From Variovorax paradoxus (GTDB lineage Bacteria; Pseudomonadota; Gammaproteobacteria; Burkholderiales; Burkholderiaceae_C), in contig NZ_CP045644.1 in the NCBI RefSeq assembly GCF_009498455.1, forward strand, positions 4,281,001 to 4,345,000: 64,000 nucleotides of DNA, read 5' to 3'. The position numbers were made by a program, and so were the translations under genes. Positions 32,102 through 40,184 of the stretch are shown in pieces; the stretch's first letter is position 1, and the number at the start of each line of letters is the position of its first letter. The notes under the pieces were generated by a model, which worked only from the letters and a program-made list of their open reading frames with translations, had not been told where the DNA came from and made no database searches.

Positions 32102-33084
32102 CGATCCCTCGCCGAACCTTCGTGCTGAATGCCGCCGCGTCTTTGTGTGCGGTATCGCTCGCCACCGGGGCGCGCGCGGCCGGGCCGGGCTACCCCAGCA
32201 AGCCGATCACCATCGTCTTTCCCTACGCGGCCGGCGGCGCCACCGACGCCATGACGCGCCAGATTGCCGACCTCATGGCCAAGGCGCTCGGCCAGCCGGT
32301 CATCGTCGACGCGAAGCCGGGCGCCGGTGGATCGATGGCGTTGCAGCGGGTGGTGCGCGCCCCAGCGGACGGACACACGCTGGTGCTCATGGCCAGCGGA
32401 ACGATGGCCGTCAACCCCTACCTGTACGACCTGAAGTACAAGCCGGTCGAAGACCTGGCGCCGATCACGATCCTGGTCGACATTCCCTTCGTGGTCGTGA
32501 CGAAGCCGGACTTTCCCGCGCGCACCCTCAAGGAATTCATCGCGCATGCCAAGGTGAACCCGGGGAAGGTGTCGTTCGCGAATGCGGGCGTCGGCACGCA
32601 GGCCCACCTGACGCAGATGATGTTCATGAAGGAGGCCGGCATCTCGGCCAACGTCGTTCCCTACAAGGGCGGCACCGGCGCCATCGCCGACCTGCTCGGC
32701 GGCCACATCGACGCCATGATCGACAACGCCGCCGCGCAGGTTGCGAACGTGCAGGCCGGCAAGGTGCGTGCGCTGTTCGTCACGACGCGCGAGCGCAGCG
32801 AATCGCTGCCCGGCGTGCCCACGGCGCAGGAGGCCGGGCTGCCGGGCTTCGTGACCTCGGGATGGTTCGGGCTGGCCGCGCCGAAGGGCACGCCGCAGGG
32901 CGTCATCGACAGGCTCAACGCGGTGATCGTGCAGGGCATGAGCCGGCCCGAGGTGCGCAAGAAGATGGTCGATGCGGGGTGGATGCCGATGGTCAGCTCA
33001 CCCGGCGAGGCGCTGGACCGCGCCCGGTCGGACCTGGCGCGGTTCGGGCAGATCGCGCAGCAGATCGGACTGAAGAAGGAGTGA
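32098..33084 (+). CDS. Bug-family (TctC) periplasmic solute-binding protein
   Basis: A 328-residue receptor with a Tat-like start (MTIPRRTFVLNAAASLCAVS) and signal end near GARAA. Bug features: GYPSKPITIVFPYAAGGATD, VIVDAKPGAGGSMALQRVVR, VPYKGGTGAIADLLGGHIDA. It differs clearly from the receptor two genes upstream, so the pair is not a recent duplication and may bind different ligands. ATG overlaps the GAF gene stop. It converges with the Crp-type gene. Confidence 0.92.
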   Translation: MTIPRRTFVLNAAASLCAVSLATGARAAGPGYPSKPITIVFPYAAGGATDAMTRQIADLMAKALGQPVIVDAKPGAGGSMALQRVVRAPADGHTLVLMASGTMAVNPYLYDLKYKPVEDLAPITILVDIPFVVVTKPDFPARTLKEFIAHAKVNPGKVSFANAGVGTQAHLTQMMFMKEAGISANVVPYKGGTGAIADLLGGHIDAMIDNAAAQVANVQAGKVRALFVTTRERSESLPGVPTAQEAGLPGFVTSGWFGLAAPKGTPQGVIDRLNAVIVQGMSRPEVRKKMVDAGWMPMVSSPGEALDRARSDLARFGQIAQQIGLKKE

Positions 33085-33112
33085 CGGCCTGCGTGGCCCC
33101 GCCTTCGAGCGT

Positions 33113-33817
33113 CTAGTCGGATGACCGCAGGCCGTCGAGCGACAGCACCTTCAACCCGCCGTACTCCACGCGGATCAGGCCCTTCTTCTGCAGCGCGGCG
33201 AGCGCCGTGTTGACCCGGGGGCGCGACAGGCCCGCGATGGACGCGAGTTCCTGTTGCGTGATGCGCAGCATGTCGCCCACGCCGGGATACAGCACCGGAT
33301 TGAAAAGCGCGCTCAGGCTTCGGGCCACGCGCGCGTCGATGTCGGTCATGCGGTCGATCTCCAATGCGCCGATGAACTGCCCGAGCCGCTCGTTGAGCTG
33401 TCCCATCACGAAGCGGTTGAAGCCGATCGAGTGATCCAGCAGCCAATGGAAGGTGTCGACAGGAAGCGCTCCGACCAGGCTCAATCGCAATGCCAGGGAA
33501 TCGTAGCGGTAGGGCTCCCTCTTGATCATCGTGCCTTCGCCGAACCATCCGCCGGGCGGAACGCCCAGGAAGGTCATGGTCTGGCCGGCCTTGTTGTTGC
33601 TGCTCATCTTGAGCAGGCCGTGCAGCACGCCGAACCAATAGGTCGCCGGACGGCCAAGGCGGCACACATGCTCGCCGGGAAGAACCTCTCCAACCACCAG
33701 TTCGGCCACCGCGCGCTCGCGCTCTGCCGCCGACAGCGAAGGCAACCACGGGATGCCTTGCAGTTCCGCGGTGGTGGCGGGACGCCGTCGTGCGGGGAGA
33801 CTTTTGCTGGTGCTCAT
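33113..33817 (-). CDS. Crp/Fnr family transcriptional regulator
   Basis: A 234-residue regulator (start at ATG 33817; an in-frame TTG at 33868 is less likely). The cyclic-nucleotide-binding fold covers ~30-140 (VVGEVLPGEHVCRLGRPATY, FLGVPPGGWFGEGTMI). A dimerisation helix and a winged HTH at ~175-225 (LRITQQELASIAGLSRPRVN) follow. There are no N-terminal Cys, so it is not an FNR iron-sulfur sensor. It is divergent from the ABC-type receptor gene, the likely target, with palindromes in the ~165-base gap. Confidence 0.88.
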   Translation of the reverse strand: MSTSKSLPARRRPATTAELQGIPWLPSLSAAERERAVAELVVGEVLPGEHVCRLGRPATYWFGVLHGLLKMSSNNKAGQTMTFLGVPPGGWFGEGTMIKREPYRYDSLALRLSLVGALPVDTFHWLLDHSIGFNRFVMGQLNERLGQFIGALEIDRMTDIDARVARSLSALFNPVLYPGVGDMLRITQQELASIAGLSRPRVNTALAALQKKGLIRVEYGGLKVLSLDGLRSSD

Positions 33818-33934
33818 GAGAGATGGGGACGTACGGATAGGGAACTTCCCTTGGATTGTTATCGGCAAGACAAGTCCCCGTCAAAGCGGTTTCTACCATC
33901 GGCCCGAATCTCGATGCGCAGGCACTTCGCGCCA

Positions 33935-33966
33935 TCGAGATCTCGAAGATCCGGTACCCAGGTACC
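33935..33966. promoter_or_regulatory. Palindromes upstream of the periplasmic receptor gene
   Basis: TCGAGATCTCGA (33935-33946) is a perfect 12-base palindrome, and GGTACC occurs twice (33953-33958 and 33961-33966) just before the ribosome site AAGGAGA. They lie in the gap between the Crp-type regulator and the receptor gene and are candidates for operator or leader structure. Confidence 0.35.
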
Positions 33967-33982
33967 TCACAAGGAGACAGCC

Positions 33983-35317
33983 ATGACACTGAAATCGCTC
34001 GCACTGACCACCGCCTTGCTCGCCGGCGCCTTCGGCAGCGTGCTCGCAACGACGCCCGCGCATGCGCAAGCCAAGGAGCAGTTCTTTCCGCTGCTGGTCT
34101 ACCGCACCGGCCCCTATGCGCCCAACGGTACGCCCCTGGCCAACGGCAAGCAGGACTACATCAAGCTCGTCAATGCCCGCGACGGCGGCGTGAACGGCGT
34201 CAAGCTGACCTACGAGGAATGCGAAACGGGCTACGCGACCGACAAGGGCGTGGAGTGCTACGAGCGGCTCAAGGGCCGGCCCGGTGTCGCGCTCTTCGAG
34301 CCGCAGACAACGGGCGTCACCTTCGCCTTGACCGACAAGGTGCCCGCCGACAAGATGCCGCTCATCACGCCCGGCTACGGCCTCTCGATCTCGCAGGATG
34401 GCCAGTCCTTCAAATGGAACTTTCCGCTGATGGGCAGCTACTGGACCGCGGCCGACATCATCGTCCAGGGCCTGGGCAAGAAGGAAGGCGGCATGGACAA
34501 ACTCAAGGGCAAGAAGATCGCACTCGTCTATCACGACTCGCCGTTCGGCAAGGAGCCGATTCCGCTGCTGCAGGAGCGCGCGAAGATGCACGGCTTCGAG
34601 CTGCCGCTCATTCCTGTCACTGCGCCGGGCATCGAGCAGAAGTCGGCATGGCTGCAGGTGCGCCAGCAGCGGCCCGACTACGTGATCCTCTGGGGCTGGG
34701 GCGTGATGAATTCGGCTGCGCTCAAGGAGGCTGTGGCCACAGGCTATCCGCGCGAGAAGATGTACGGCGTGTGGTGGTCGGGCGCCGAGCCCGACGTCAA
34801 GGACGTGGGGCAGGGCGCGAAGGGCTACAACGCCCTCACGCTGCATGCCTCGGGCCAGCAACTGAAGGTCATGCAGGACATCCTGCAGAAGGTGCACGAC
34901 AAGGGCAACGGCAGCGGGCCGCGGGACGAGGTCGGCTCGGTGCTCTACGTGCGCGGCATGCTGATGCAGATGCTCGCCGTCGAAGGTGTGCGCCGCGCGC
35001 AGGAACGCTTCGGCAAGGGCAAGGTCATGACCGGCGAGCAGGTGCGCTGGGGCCTGGAAAACCTGGCGCTGGATGCGAAGCGCCTGGAGGCCCTGGGGCT
35101 GGCCGATGTCATGCGTCCTCTTGCCACCAGTTGCGCCGATCACATGGGTTCGGCCTGGGCGCGCGTTCAGACGTGGGACGGCGGCAAGTGGAACGCCAGC
35201 TCGGAGTTCGTCCAGGCAGACGAACAGATCATCAAGCCGCTGGTCAAGGCGAATGCCGACAAGTACCTGTCGGACAAGAAGATGACGCGCCGCGAAGCGG
35301 CCGATTGCCAGTCGTGA
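33983..35317 (+). CDS. ABC-type periplasmic receptor (branched-chain amino acid/amide type)
   Basis: A 444-residue binding protein of the LivJ/AmiC class I fold. The signal peptide ends ATTPAHAQA (~28). Visible are FFPLLVYRTGPYAPNGTPLA, the strand KGKKIALVYHDSPFGKEPIP between lobes, and SAWLQVRQQRPDYVILWGWG. The length is above LivJ (~370) and matches the larger aromatic/amide receptors. No permease or ATPase genes follow, so it relies on a distant ABC system. The ribosome site is strong (AAGGAGA). The downstream AraC-type gene starts 16 bases after its stop, probably in the same operon. Confidence 0.9.
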   Translation: MTLKSLALTTALLAGAFGSVLATTPAHAQAKEQFFPLLVYRTGPYAPNGTPLANGKQDYIKLVNARDGGVNGVKLTYEECETGYATDKGVECYERLKGRPGVALFEPQTTGVTFALTDKVPADKMPLITPGYGLSISQDGQSFKWNFPLMGSYWTAADIIVQGLGKKEGGMDKLKGKKIALVYHDSPFGKEPIPLLQERAKMHGFELPLIPVTAPGIEQKSAWLQVRQQRPDYVILWGWGVMNSAALKEAVATGYPREKMYGVWWSGAEPDVKDVGQGAKGYNALTLHASGQQLKVMQDILQKVHDKGNGSGPRDEVGSVLYVRGMLMQMLAVEGVRRAQERFGKGKVMTGEQVRWGLENLALDAKRLEALGLADVMRPLATSCADHMGSAWARVQTWDGGKWNASSEFVQADEQIIKPLVKANADKYLSDKKMTRREAADCQS

Positions 35318-35333
35318 CCCGATCCGCTGCGCC

Positions 35334-36359
35334 ATGAAAACGCCCGAGCACACGAGGGGCGGCGACACCATCGCGATGTGCTTCGTGCGCGAAGCGCTGC
35401 ACGACGCCATGCAGCGCGGTGTCGACATCGGCGCCATCCTCGGCGCGGCCGGCATTCCGGTGGGCCTGCTGCACCAGGACCAGGCGCGGGTGTCACCGGA
35501 AAGCTATGGCCGCGTGTGGCACGGGGTGGCTGAAAGAACGGGCGATGAATTCTTCGGCATGGACGCCCATCCGGTGCGCTACGGAAGCTTCGCGCTCGCA
35601 TGCCGCTGCGCGATGGGCGCGAAGAACCTGGAGCAGGCGCTGCGCCGGATCATGCGGTTCTACGGCGGCGTGATGGATGACATGCAGCCTTCGATCGAAC
35701 GGCTGCCGCACGGCGAGGCCGCATTCCGGTTGAACGAGCGGCCCGGCGCGCAGCGCCTGTTCGCGCACGGCACGATCCTGGTGATCTTCTTCGGCGTGGC
35801 CTGCTGGCTGGTCGGCAGGCGCATCCCCATCCTGCGCGCCGAGTTCTCGCCCGAGGCGCCCGACAGCCCCGAGGAATACCGCCTGCTGTTCGGACAGAAA
35901 ATCCGCTTCGGCGCCGACCGCACGGCGCTGGTGTTCGAGGAACGATTTCTCGACCTGCCGGTGGTGCAGAACGAAGAGACGCTGCAGCGCTTCCTGCGCG
36001 GCGCACCCACGAACTTTCTCGTCAAGTACCGCGACCAGGACAGCGCCGCGGCCCGGGTGCGCAAAGTCCTGCGAGGCACCGACGCGTCGGCGTGGCCGGA
36101 TCTGCCAGACATGGCGCGAAAACTCCGGCTCGCCGAGAGAACGCTGATACGGCGCCTCGCGATGGAAGGCGAGCCCTTCCAGGCCATCAAGGACACGCTG
36201 CGGCGCGATCTTTCGATCAGCCTGCTGAGCGATTCAGGCCTCAGCGTCAGCGAGATCGCCGCCAGGGCCGGGTTCGCCGAGCCCAGTGCGTTCCATCGCG
36301 CCTTCCGCAAATGGACCGGGGCCAGCCCCGGGGCCTACAGAGCCACGCTGCCCGAATAG
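35334..36359 (+). CDS. AraC family regulator (OruR/ArgR-like)
   Basis: A 341-residue regulator with an N-terminal arabinose-binding-like domain of the OruR type (~20-210: DIGAILGAAGIPVGLLHQDQ, YGRVWHGVAERTGDEFFGMD). A C-terminal double HTH covers ~245-340 (MARKLRLAERTLIRRLAMEG, SVSEIAARAGFAEPSAFHRA, FRKWTGASPGAYR). Such regulators usually activate catabolic genes when the substrate is bound. It lies between the receptor gene and the acyl-CoA synthetase operon, followed by a perfect palindrome at 36384-36406. Confidence 0.9.
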   Translation: MKTPEHTRGGDTIAMCFVREALHDAMQRGVDIGAILGAAGIPVGLLHQDQARVSPESYGRVWHGVAERTGDEFFGMDAHPVRYGSFALACRCAMGAKNLEQALRRIMRFYGGVMDDMQPSIERLPHGEAAFRLNERPGAQRLFAHGTILVIFFGVACWLVGRRIPILRAEFSPEAPDSPEEYRLLFGQKIRFGADRTALVFEERFLDLPVVQNEETLQRFLRGAPTNFLVKYRDQDSAAARVRKVLRGTDASAWPDLPDMARKLRLAERTLIRRLAMEGEPFQAIKDTLRRDLSISLLSDSGLSVSEIAARAGFAEPSAFHRAFRKWTGASPGAYRATLPE

Positions 36360-36383
36360 CCCGCGGCGCGCGGGCATGGCAAA

Positions 36384-36406
36384 TCCCGCCAATCACATTG
36401 GCGGGA
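36384..36406. promoter_or_regulatory. Perfect palindrome (hairpin or operator) downstream of the AraC gene
   Basis: TCCCGCCAAT (36384-36393), CAC, ATTGGCGGGA (36397-36406): a perfect 10-bp inverted repeat with a 3-base centre. There is no T run downstream on the plus strand. It lies 25 bases after the AraC-type gene and ~95 bases before the acyl-CoA synthetase, so it may be a terminator or an operator. Confidence 0.45.
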
Positions 36407-36500
36407 ACGCGCAATGCGCAATCGAAACCCGCGGCATAAAGTGCGGCCGAATCGGCCTCCCAAGTGCCGCATGAACACCACGAGAGACAAAGGACGCACC

Positions 36501-38174
36501 GTGCCATCGCCCCATTCTTCTTCGGCAGTCGCCGCCCCGGACTACGCGTCCTTCGTCGAGGCCTTCGACCTCGAAGACTTCAAGACATCGTTCGCAGGCA
36601 GTTTCGAGCACGGCATCAACGCCTGCGTCGAGGCCTGCGACCGGCACGTTGCGCCGGGCCGCATCGCCCTGCGCTGGGAGGACAAGGACGGCAACACCTG
36701 CGAGCTCAGCTACGAGGAACTGCAGGCTCAATCGGCGCGCTTCGCCAACCTGCTCGCAAGCCGGGGCGTCAAGCCCGGCGACAGGGTCGCGGGCCTGCTG
36801 CCGCGGATTCCCGAACTGCTGGCAGTGATCCTCGGCACATGGCGTGCGGGCGCGGTGTACCAGCCGCTGTTCACGGCCTTCGGTCCGAAGGCCATCGAGC
36901 ACCGCGTCACGGCCTCCGAAGCGGTGCTGATCGTCACCGACACGGCCAACCGCCACAAGCTCGACGACAGCGCGACATGGCCCGGCATCGTCACGATCGC
37001 GCGCGGCGCGGACGAACACCTGCCGCCGGGCGACGTCGATTACCTGAGCGAACTGGCGCAGCAACCGCCATCGTTCGAGCCCGTCATGCGCGGCGGCGAC
37101 GACGCCTGCATGATGCTGTTCACCTCGGGCACGACGGGCCTGGCCAAGGGCGTGGCCGTGCCGCATCGCGCGCTGATGGCCATCGGCATGTACATGCGGC
37201 TCGCCGTGGACCTGCGCGACGGCGAGTCCTACTGGAACATCGCCGATCCGGGATGGGCCTACGGGCTCTACTTCGGCGCCATCGGGCCGCTGCTGAGCGG
37301 CAACACCACGCTCTTCTACGACGGCCCGTTCTCCGCCGAGACCGCCTACCGGCTGATCGAAAAATACGAGATCACCAACCTCGCCGGCGCGCCGACCGCC
37401 TTCCGCCTGATGATGGCGGCCGACCCGCAACTGGCCGCACGCATTCGCGGCAAGCTGCGCGTGGTCAGCAGCGCGGGAGAGCCGCTCAACCCCGAGGTGA
37501 TGCGCTGGTTCCGCGACGCACTCGATTGCCCGATCGGCGACCACTACGGCCAGACCGAGATCGGCATGGTGGTGTGCAACTTCCATGGCCTGAAGCACGC
37601 GGTGCATCCTGGTAGCGCAGGCTTTCCGTTGCCCGGCGTGCGCGTCGCGGTGCTCGACGACGAGGGCAACGAGCTCGCACCGGGCGTGCCGGGGACGCTG
37701 GCCATCGACCGCAGCCGCTCGCCGCTGTATTACTTTCCAGGCTACTGGAAGCAGGCGACGCAATCGTTCACCGGCGTCTACTACCTGACCGGCGACACCG
37801 TCGAGCTGAACGAGGACGGCAGCATCAGCTTCGTCGGACGCGGCGACGACATCATCACGTCGGCCGGCTACCGCATCGGCCCCTTCGATGTCGAGAGCGC
37901 GCTCATGGAGCACCCGGCCGTCGCGGAGGTGGCCGTCATCGGCAAGCCCGACGCCGAGCGCACGGAGATCGTCAAGGCCTTCGTCGTGCTGCGCGCCAAG
38001 GTGGCGGCGAGCGAGGCGCTCGCGGGCGAACTGCAGCAGCTGGTGAAACGCCGGCTGGCCGCGCATGCGTATCCGCGCGAGATCGCGTTCATCGCCGAAC
38101 TGCCGAAGACGCCGAGCGGCAAGATCCAACGGTTCATCCTGAGAAAGCAGGAAGCCGATCGGGCTTCGGCCTAG
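36501..38174 (+). CDS. Acyl-CoA synthetase (AMP-binding, acetyl/short-chain type)
   Basis: A 557-residue ANL-superfamily ligase. Motifs: MLFTSGTTGLAKGVAVPHRA (P-loop), GDHYGQTEIGMV (A5), YYLTGDTVELNEDG (A7), GYRIGPFDVESAL (A8 hinge) and the catalytic Lys in PKTPSGKIQRF. It activates a carboxylate to acyl-CoA via acyl-AMP. GTG at 36501 has AAAGGA 6 bases upstream; an in-frame ATG at 36471 has no such site but would give a 567-residue product. The downstream acyl-CoA dehydrogenase starts 11 bases later, so the product is probably oxidised next. Confidence 0.9.
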   Translation: MPSPHSSSAVAAPDYASFVEAFDLEDFKTSFAGSFEHGINACVEACDRHVAPGRIALRWEDKDGNTCELSYEELQAQSARFANLLASRGVKPGDRVAGLLPRIPELLAVILGTWRAGAVYQPLFTAFGPKAIEHRVTASEAVLIVTDTANRHKLDDSATWPGIVTIARGADEHLPPGDVDYLSELAQQPPSFEPVMRGGDDACMMLFTSGTTGLAKGVAVPHRALMAIGMYMRLAVDLRDGESYWNIADPGWAYGLYFGAIGPLLSGNTTLFYDGPFSAETAYRLIEKYEITNLAGAPTAFRLMMAADPQLAARIRGKLRVVSSAGEPLNPEVMRWFRDALDCPIGDHYGQTEIGMVVCNFHGLKHAVHPGSAGFPLPGVRVAVLDDEGNELAPGVPGTLAIDRSRSPLYYFPGYWKQATQSFTGVYYLTGDTVELNEDGSISFVGRGDDIITSAGYRIGPFDVESALMEHPAVAEVAVIGKPDAERTEIVKAFVVLRAKVAASEALAGELQQLVKRRLAAHAYPREIAFIAELPKTPSGKIQRFILRKQEADRASA

Positions 38175-38185
38175 GAGCGCGGAGC

Positions 38186-39337
38186 ATGCTGCCCCAACTG
38201 CATCGCCATCGCTGGATGGACGAAGAAATCGACGCGTTCCGCGACCAGGTGCGCCGCTACATCGCCGGCGAGCTGTCTCCGCATCTCGACGGCTGGCGCC
38301 GCCAGGGCTTCATTCCGCGCGAGGTCTGGCGGCCGTTCGGGCAGATGGGTTTCCTGCTGCCCGAACTCGATGAAGCCTACGAAGGCGCCGGTGCCACGCT
38401 GGCCCATCAGCTGGTCGTGCAGGACGAGCTGGCCAGGGCCGAGTTTCCGGCCAACGTGGCCGTGCACTCGATTGCCGCGCACTACATCCTCGACTACGGC
38501 ACCGAGGCGCAGAAGCAGCGCTGGCTGCCCCGGCTCGCCAGCGGCGAGCTGCTGGCCGGCATCGCGCTCACCGAACCGGGCTGCGGCTCGGACCTGAAGG
38601 CGCTGCGCACCCGCGCCCGGCGCGAAGGCAACGACTACGTGATCGACGGTGCCAAGACCTTCATCACCAACGGCTTCACCGCCAACCTGCTCGTGGTGGC
38701 GGTGCGCACCGGCGATGCCGGCAGCCGCGGGGTGTCGCTGGTGGTGCTGGAAACCGAAGACCTGCCGGGCTTTCGCGTCGGACGGCGCCTGGAGAAGCTC
38801 GGGCAGCATGCGTCGGACACGGCCGAGCTGTTCTTCGACGGCATGCGCGTGCCGGCTGACCAACTGCTGGGCGAGAAGGAGGGCGAGGGCTTCGTGCAGC
38901 TGATGAGCCAGTTGCCCTTCGAGCGCCTGCTGCTGTGCGTGCCGGCCGCGGCCGTGATCGAGCGCGCGCTGGAACTCACGGTGGCCTACACGCGGGAGCG
39001 CAAGGCCTTCGGCCAGACGGTGTTCGACTTCCAGAACACACGCTTCAAGCTGGCGGAGTGCGCCACGATTGCGCATGTGGTGCGCAGCTTCGTCAACGAC
39101 TGCACCCAGCGCATGCTCGACGGCATGCTCGACAACGAGGCCGCCTACATGGCCAAGTGGTGGTGCACCGAGCAGCAGGGCAAGGTCGTCGACGAATGCC
39201 TGCAGCTCTTCGGCGGCTACGGCTACATGGCCGAGTACCCGATTGCCCGGCTCTACGCCGATGCGCGCATCCAGCGCATCTACGGCGGCACGACGGAAAT
39301 CATGAAGGACCTGATTGCGCGGAAGCTGGCCGCCTGA
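38186..39337 (+). CDS. Acyl-CoA dehydrogenase
   Basis: A 383-residue FAD-dependent dehydrogenase. Features: AGIALTEPGCGSDLKALRT (FAD/substrate binding), FITNGFTANLLVVAV, ERKAFGQTVFDFQNTRFKLA and the C-terminal IYGGTTEIMKDLIARKL. The GGTTE form (Gly where medium-chain enzymes have the catalytic Glu) suggests the isovaleryl/long-chain class, in which the base lies elsewhere. It follows the acyl-CoA synthetase with TAGGAG at the junction and forms its operon. No electron-transfer flavoprotein genes are nearby. Confidence 0.92.
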   Translation: MLPQLHRHRWMDEEIDAFRDQVRRYIAGELSPHLDGWRRQGFIPREVWRPFGQMGFLLPELDEAYEGAGATLAHQLVVQDELARAEFPANVAVHSIAAHYILDYGTEAQKQRWLPRLASGELLAGIALTEPGCGSDLKALRTRARREGNDYVIDGAKTFITNGFTANLLVVAVRTGDAGSRGVSLVVLETEDLPGFRVGRRLEKLGQHASDTAELFFDGMRVPADQLLGEKEGEGFVQLMSQLPFERLLLCVPAAAVIERALELTVAYTRERKAFGQTVFDFQNTRFKLAECATIAHVVRSFVNDCTQRMLDGMLDNEAAYMAKWWCTEQQGKVVDECLQLFGGYGYMAEYPIARLYADARIQRIYGGTTEIMKDLIARKLAA

Positions 39338-39439
39338 CGCCGCGGCCCGCGAAGCCAACCGCCGATCCGCCGCCCGTGGCAGCTTGCGCGCCGGCGAGTT
39401 GACTTTCGTCACTATCAGCCGGCGACGCATGACCCTAAC

Positions 39440-40126
39440 ATGCGCGCCATGAGCATTCCTGTGTCGACCCGGGCATCAGCCATCCTGATCGTGGACGACC
39501 ACGACCTGGTGCGCCTGGGTGTGCGTGCCTTGCTCCAGGCGCAAGCCTCGCCCCACGGGCCTGCGGTCGAAGTCTTCGAAGCCAGCAGCATGGCGCAGGC
39601 ACTGGCTGTGTATGAGCGCTCTCAGGAGCGCATCGGGTTGGTGTTGCTCGATCTGGGACTTCCCGACACACGAGGCCTGAGCGGCGTGTCCGTTTTTCTC
39701 GAGCGTTATCCCCAGGCCCGCGTGGTCGCGTTGTCGGGCGCCGGCGCCACCGCGCTGGCCCAGAACGCCATTGCCCAAAGTGCGTTGGCCCAAGGCGCCA
39801 GCGCGTTCTTGCCGAAGTCGGCCAACCTCAAGGAGGTGGTGAGCTTCATCCGTGCCTGCGGTCTGCTCGGAAAGGACGTGGTCGACGGCCTTCCAGGTGC
39901 TTCCAGGTGGGTCGACCGGGCGCCCCGCCGTTCCGCCAGCGGTGGCCTGGGCGCCCTGACGGGAAGCCAGGCACGTGTGCTGCAGATGATTCTCGAAGGC
40001 AAGTCCAACAAGGAGATCGCACAGCTGGCCGAGTTGCGCGAAGGCACGGTGAAGAACTATGTCTCGACGATTCTCTTGCTGTTCGGCGTGCAATCGCGGG
40101 CGGAACTGATCAGCAGCCTGCGTTGA
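39440..40126 (+). CDS. Response regulator, receiver plus LuxR-type HTH
   Basis: A 228-residue regulator. The receiver (~12-130) shows ILIVDDHDLVRLGVRALL and the acceptor region GLVLLDLGLPDTRG. A LuxR/NarL HTH at ~165-225 includes LTGSQARVLQMILEGKSNKE and LREGTVKNYVSTILLLFGVQ. In-frame ATGs at 39440 and 39449 are both possible; no clear ribosome site. The hybrid kinase gene follows after 58 bases and is the likely partner. Confidence 0.88.
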   Translation: MRAMSIPVSTRASAILIVDDHDLVRLGVRALLQAQASPHGPAVEVFEASSMAQALAVYERSQERIGLVLLDLGLPDTRGLSGVSVFLERYPQARVVALSGAGATALAQNAIAQSALAQGASAFLPKSANLKEVVSFIRACGLLGKDVVDGLPGASRWVDRAPRRSASGGLGALTGSQARVLQMILEGKSNKEIAQLAELREGTVKNYVSTILLLFGVQSRAELISSLR

Positions 40127-40184
40127 TTCACCGGAGGAGGTGCAACGCGATCGCCGACGCAAAACGAAGGAAGGGGCCCAACTC

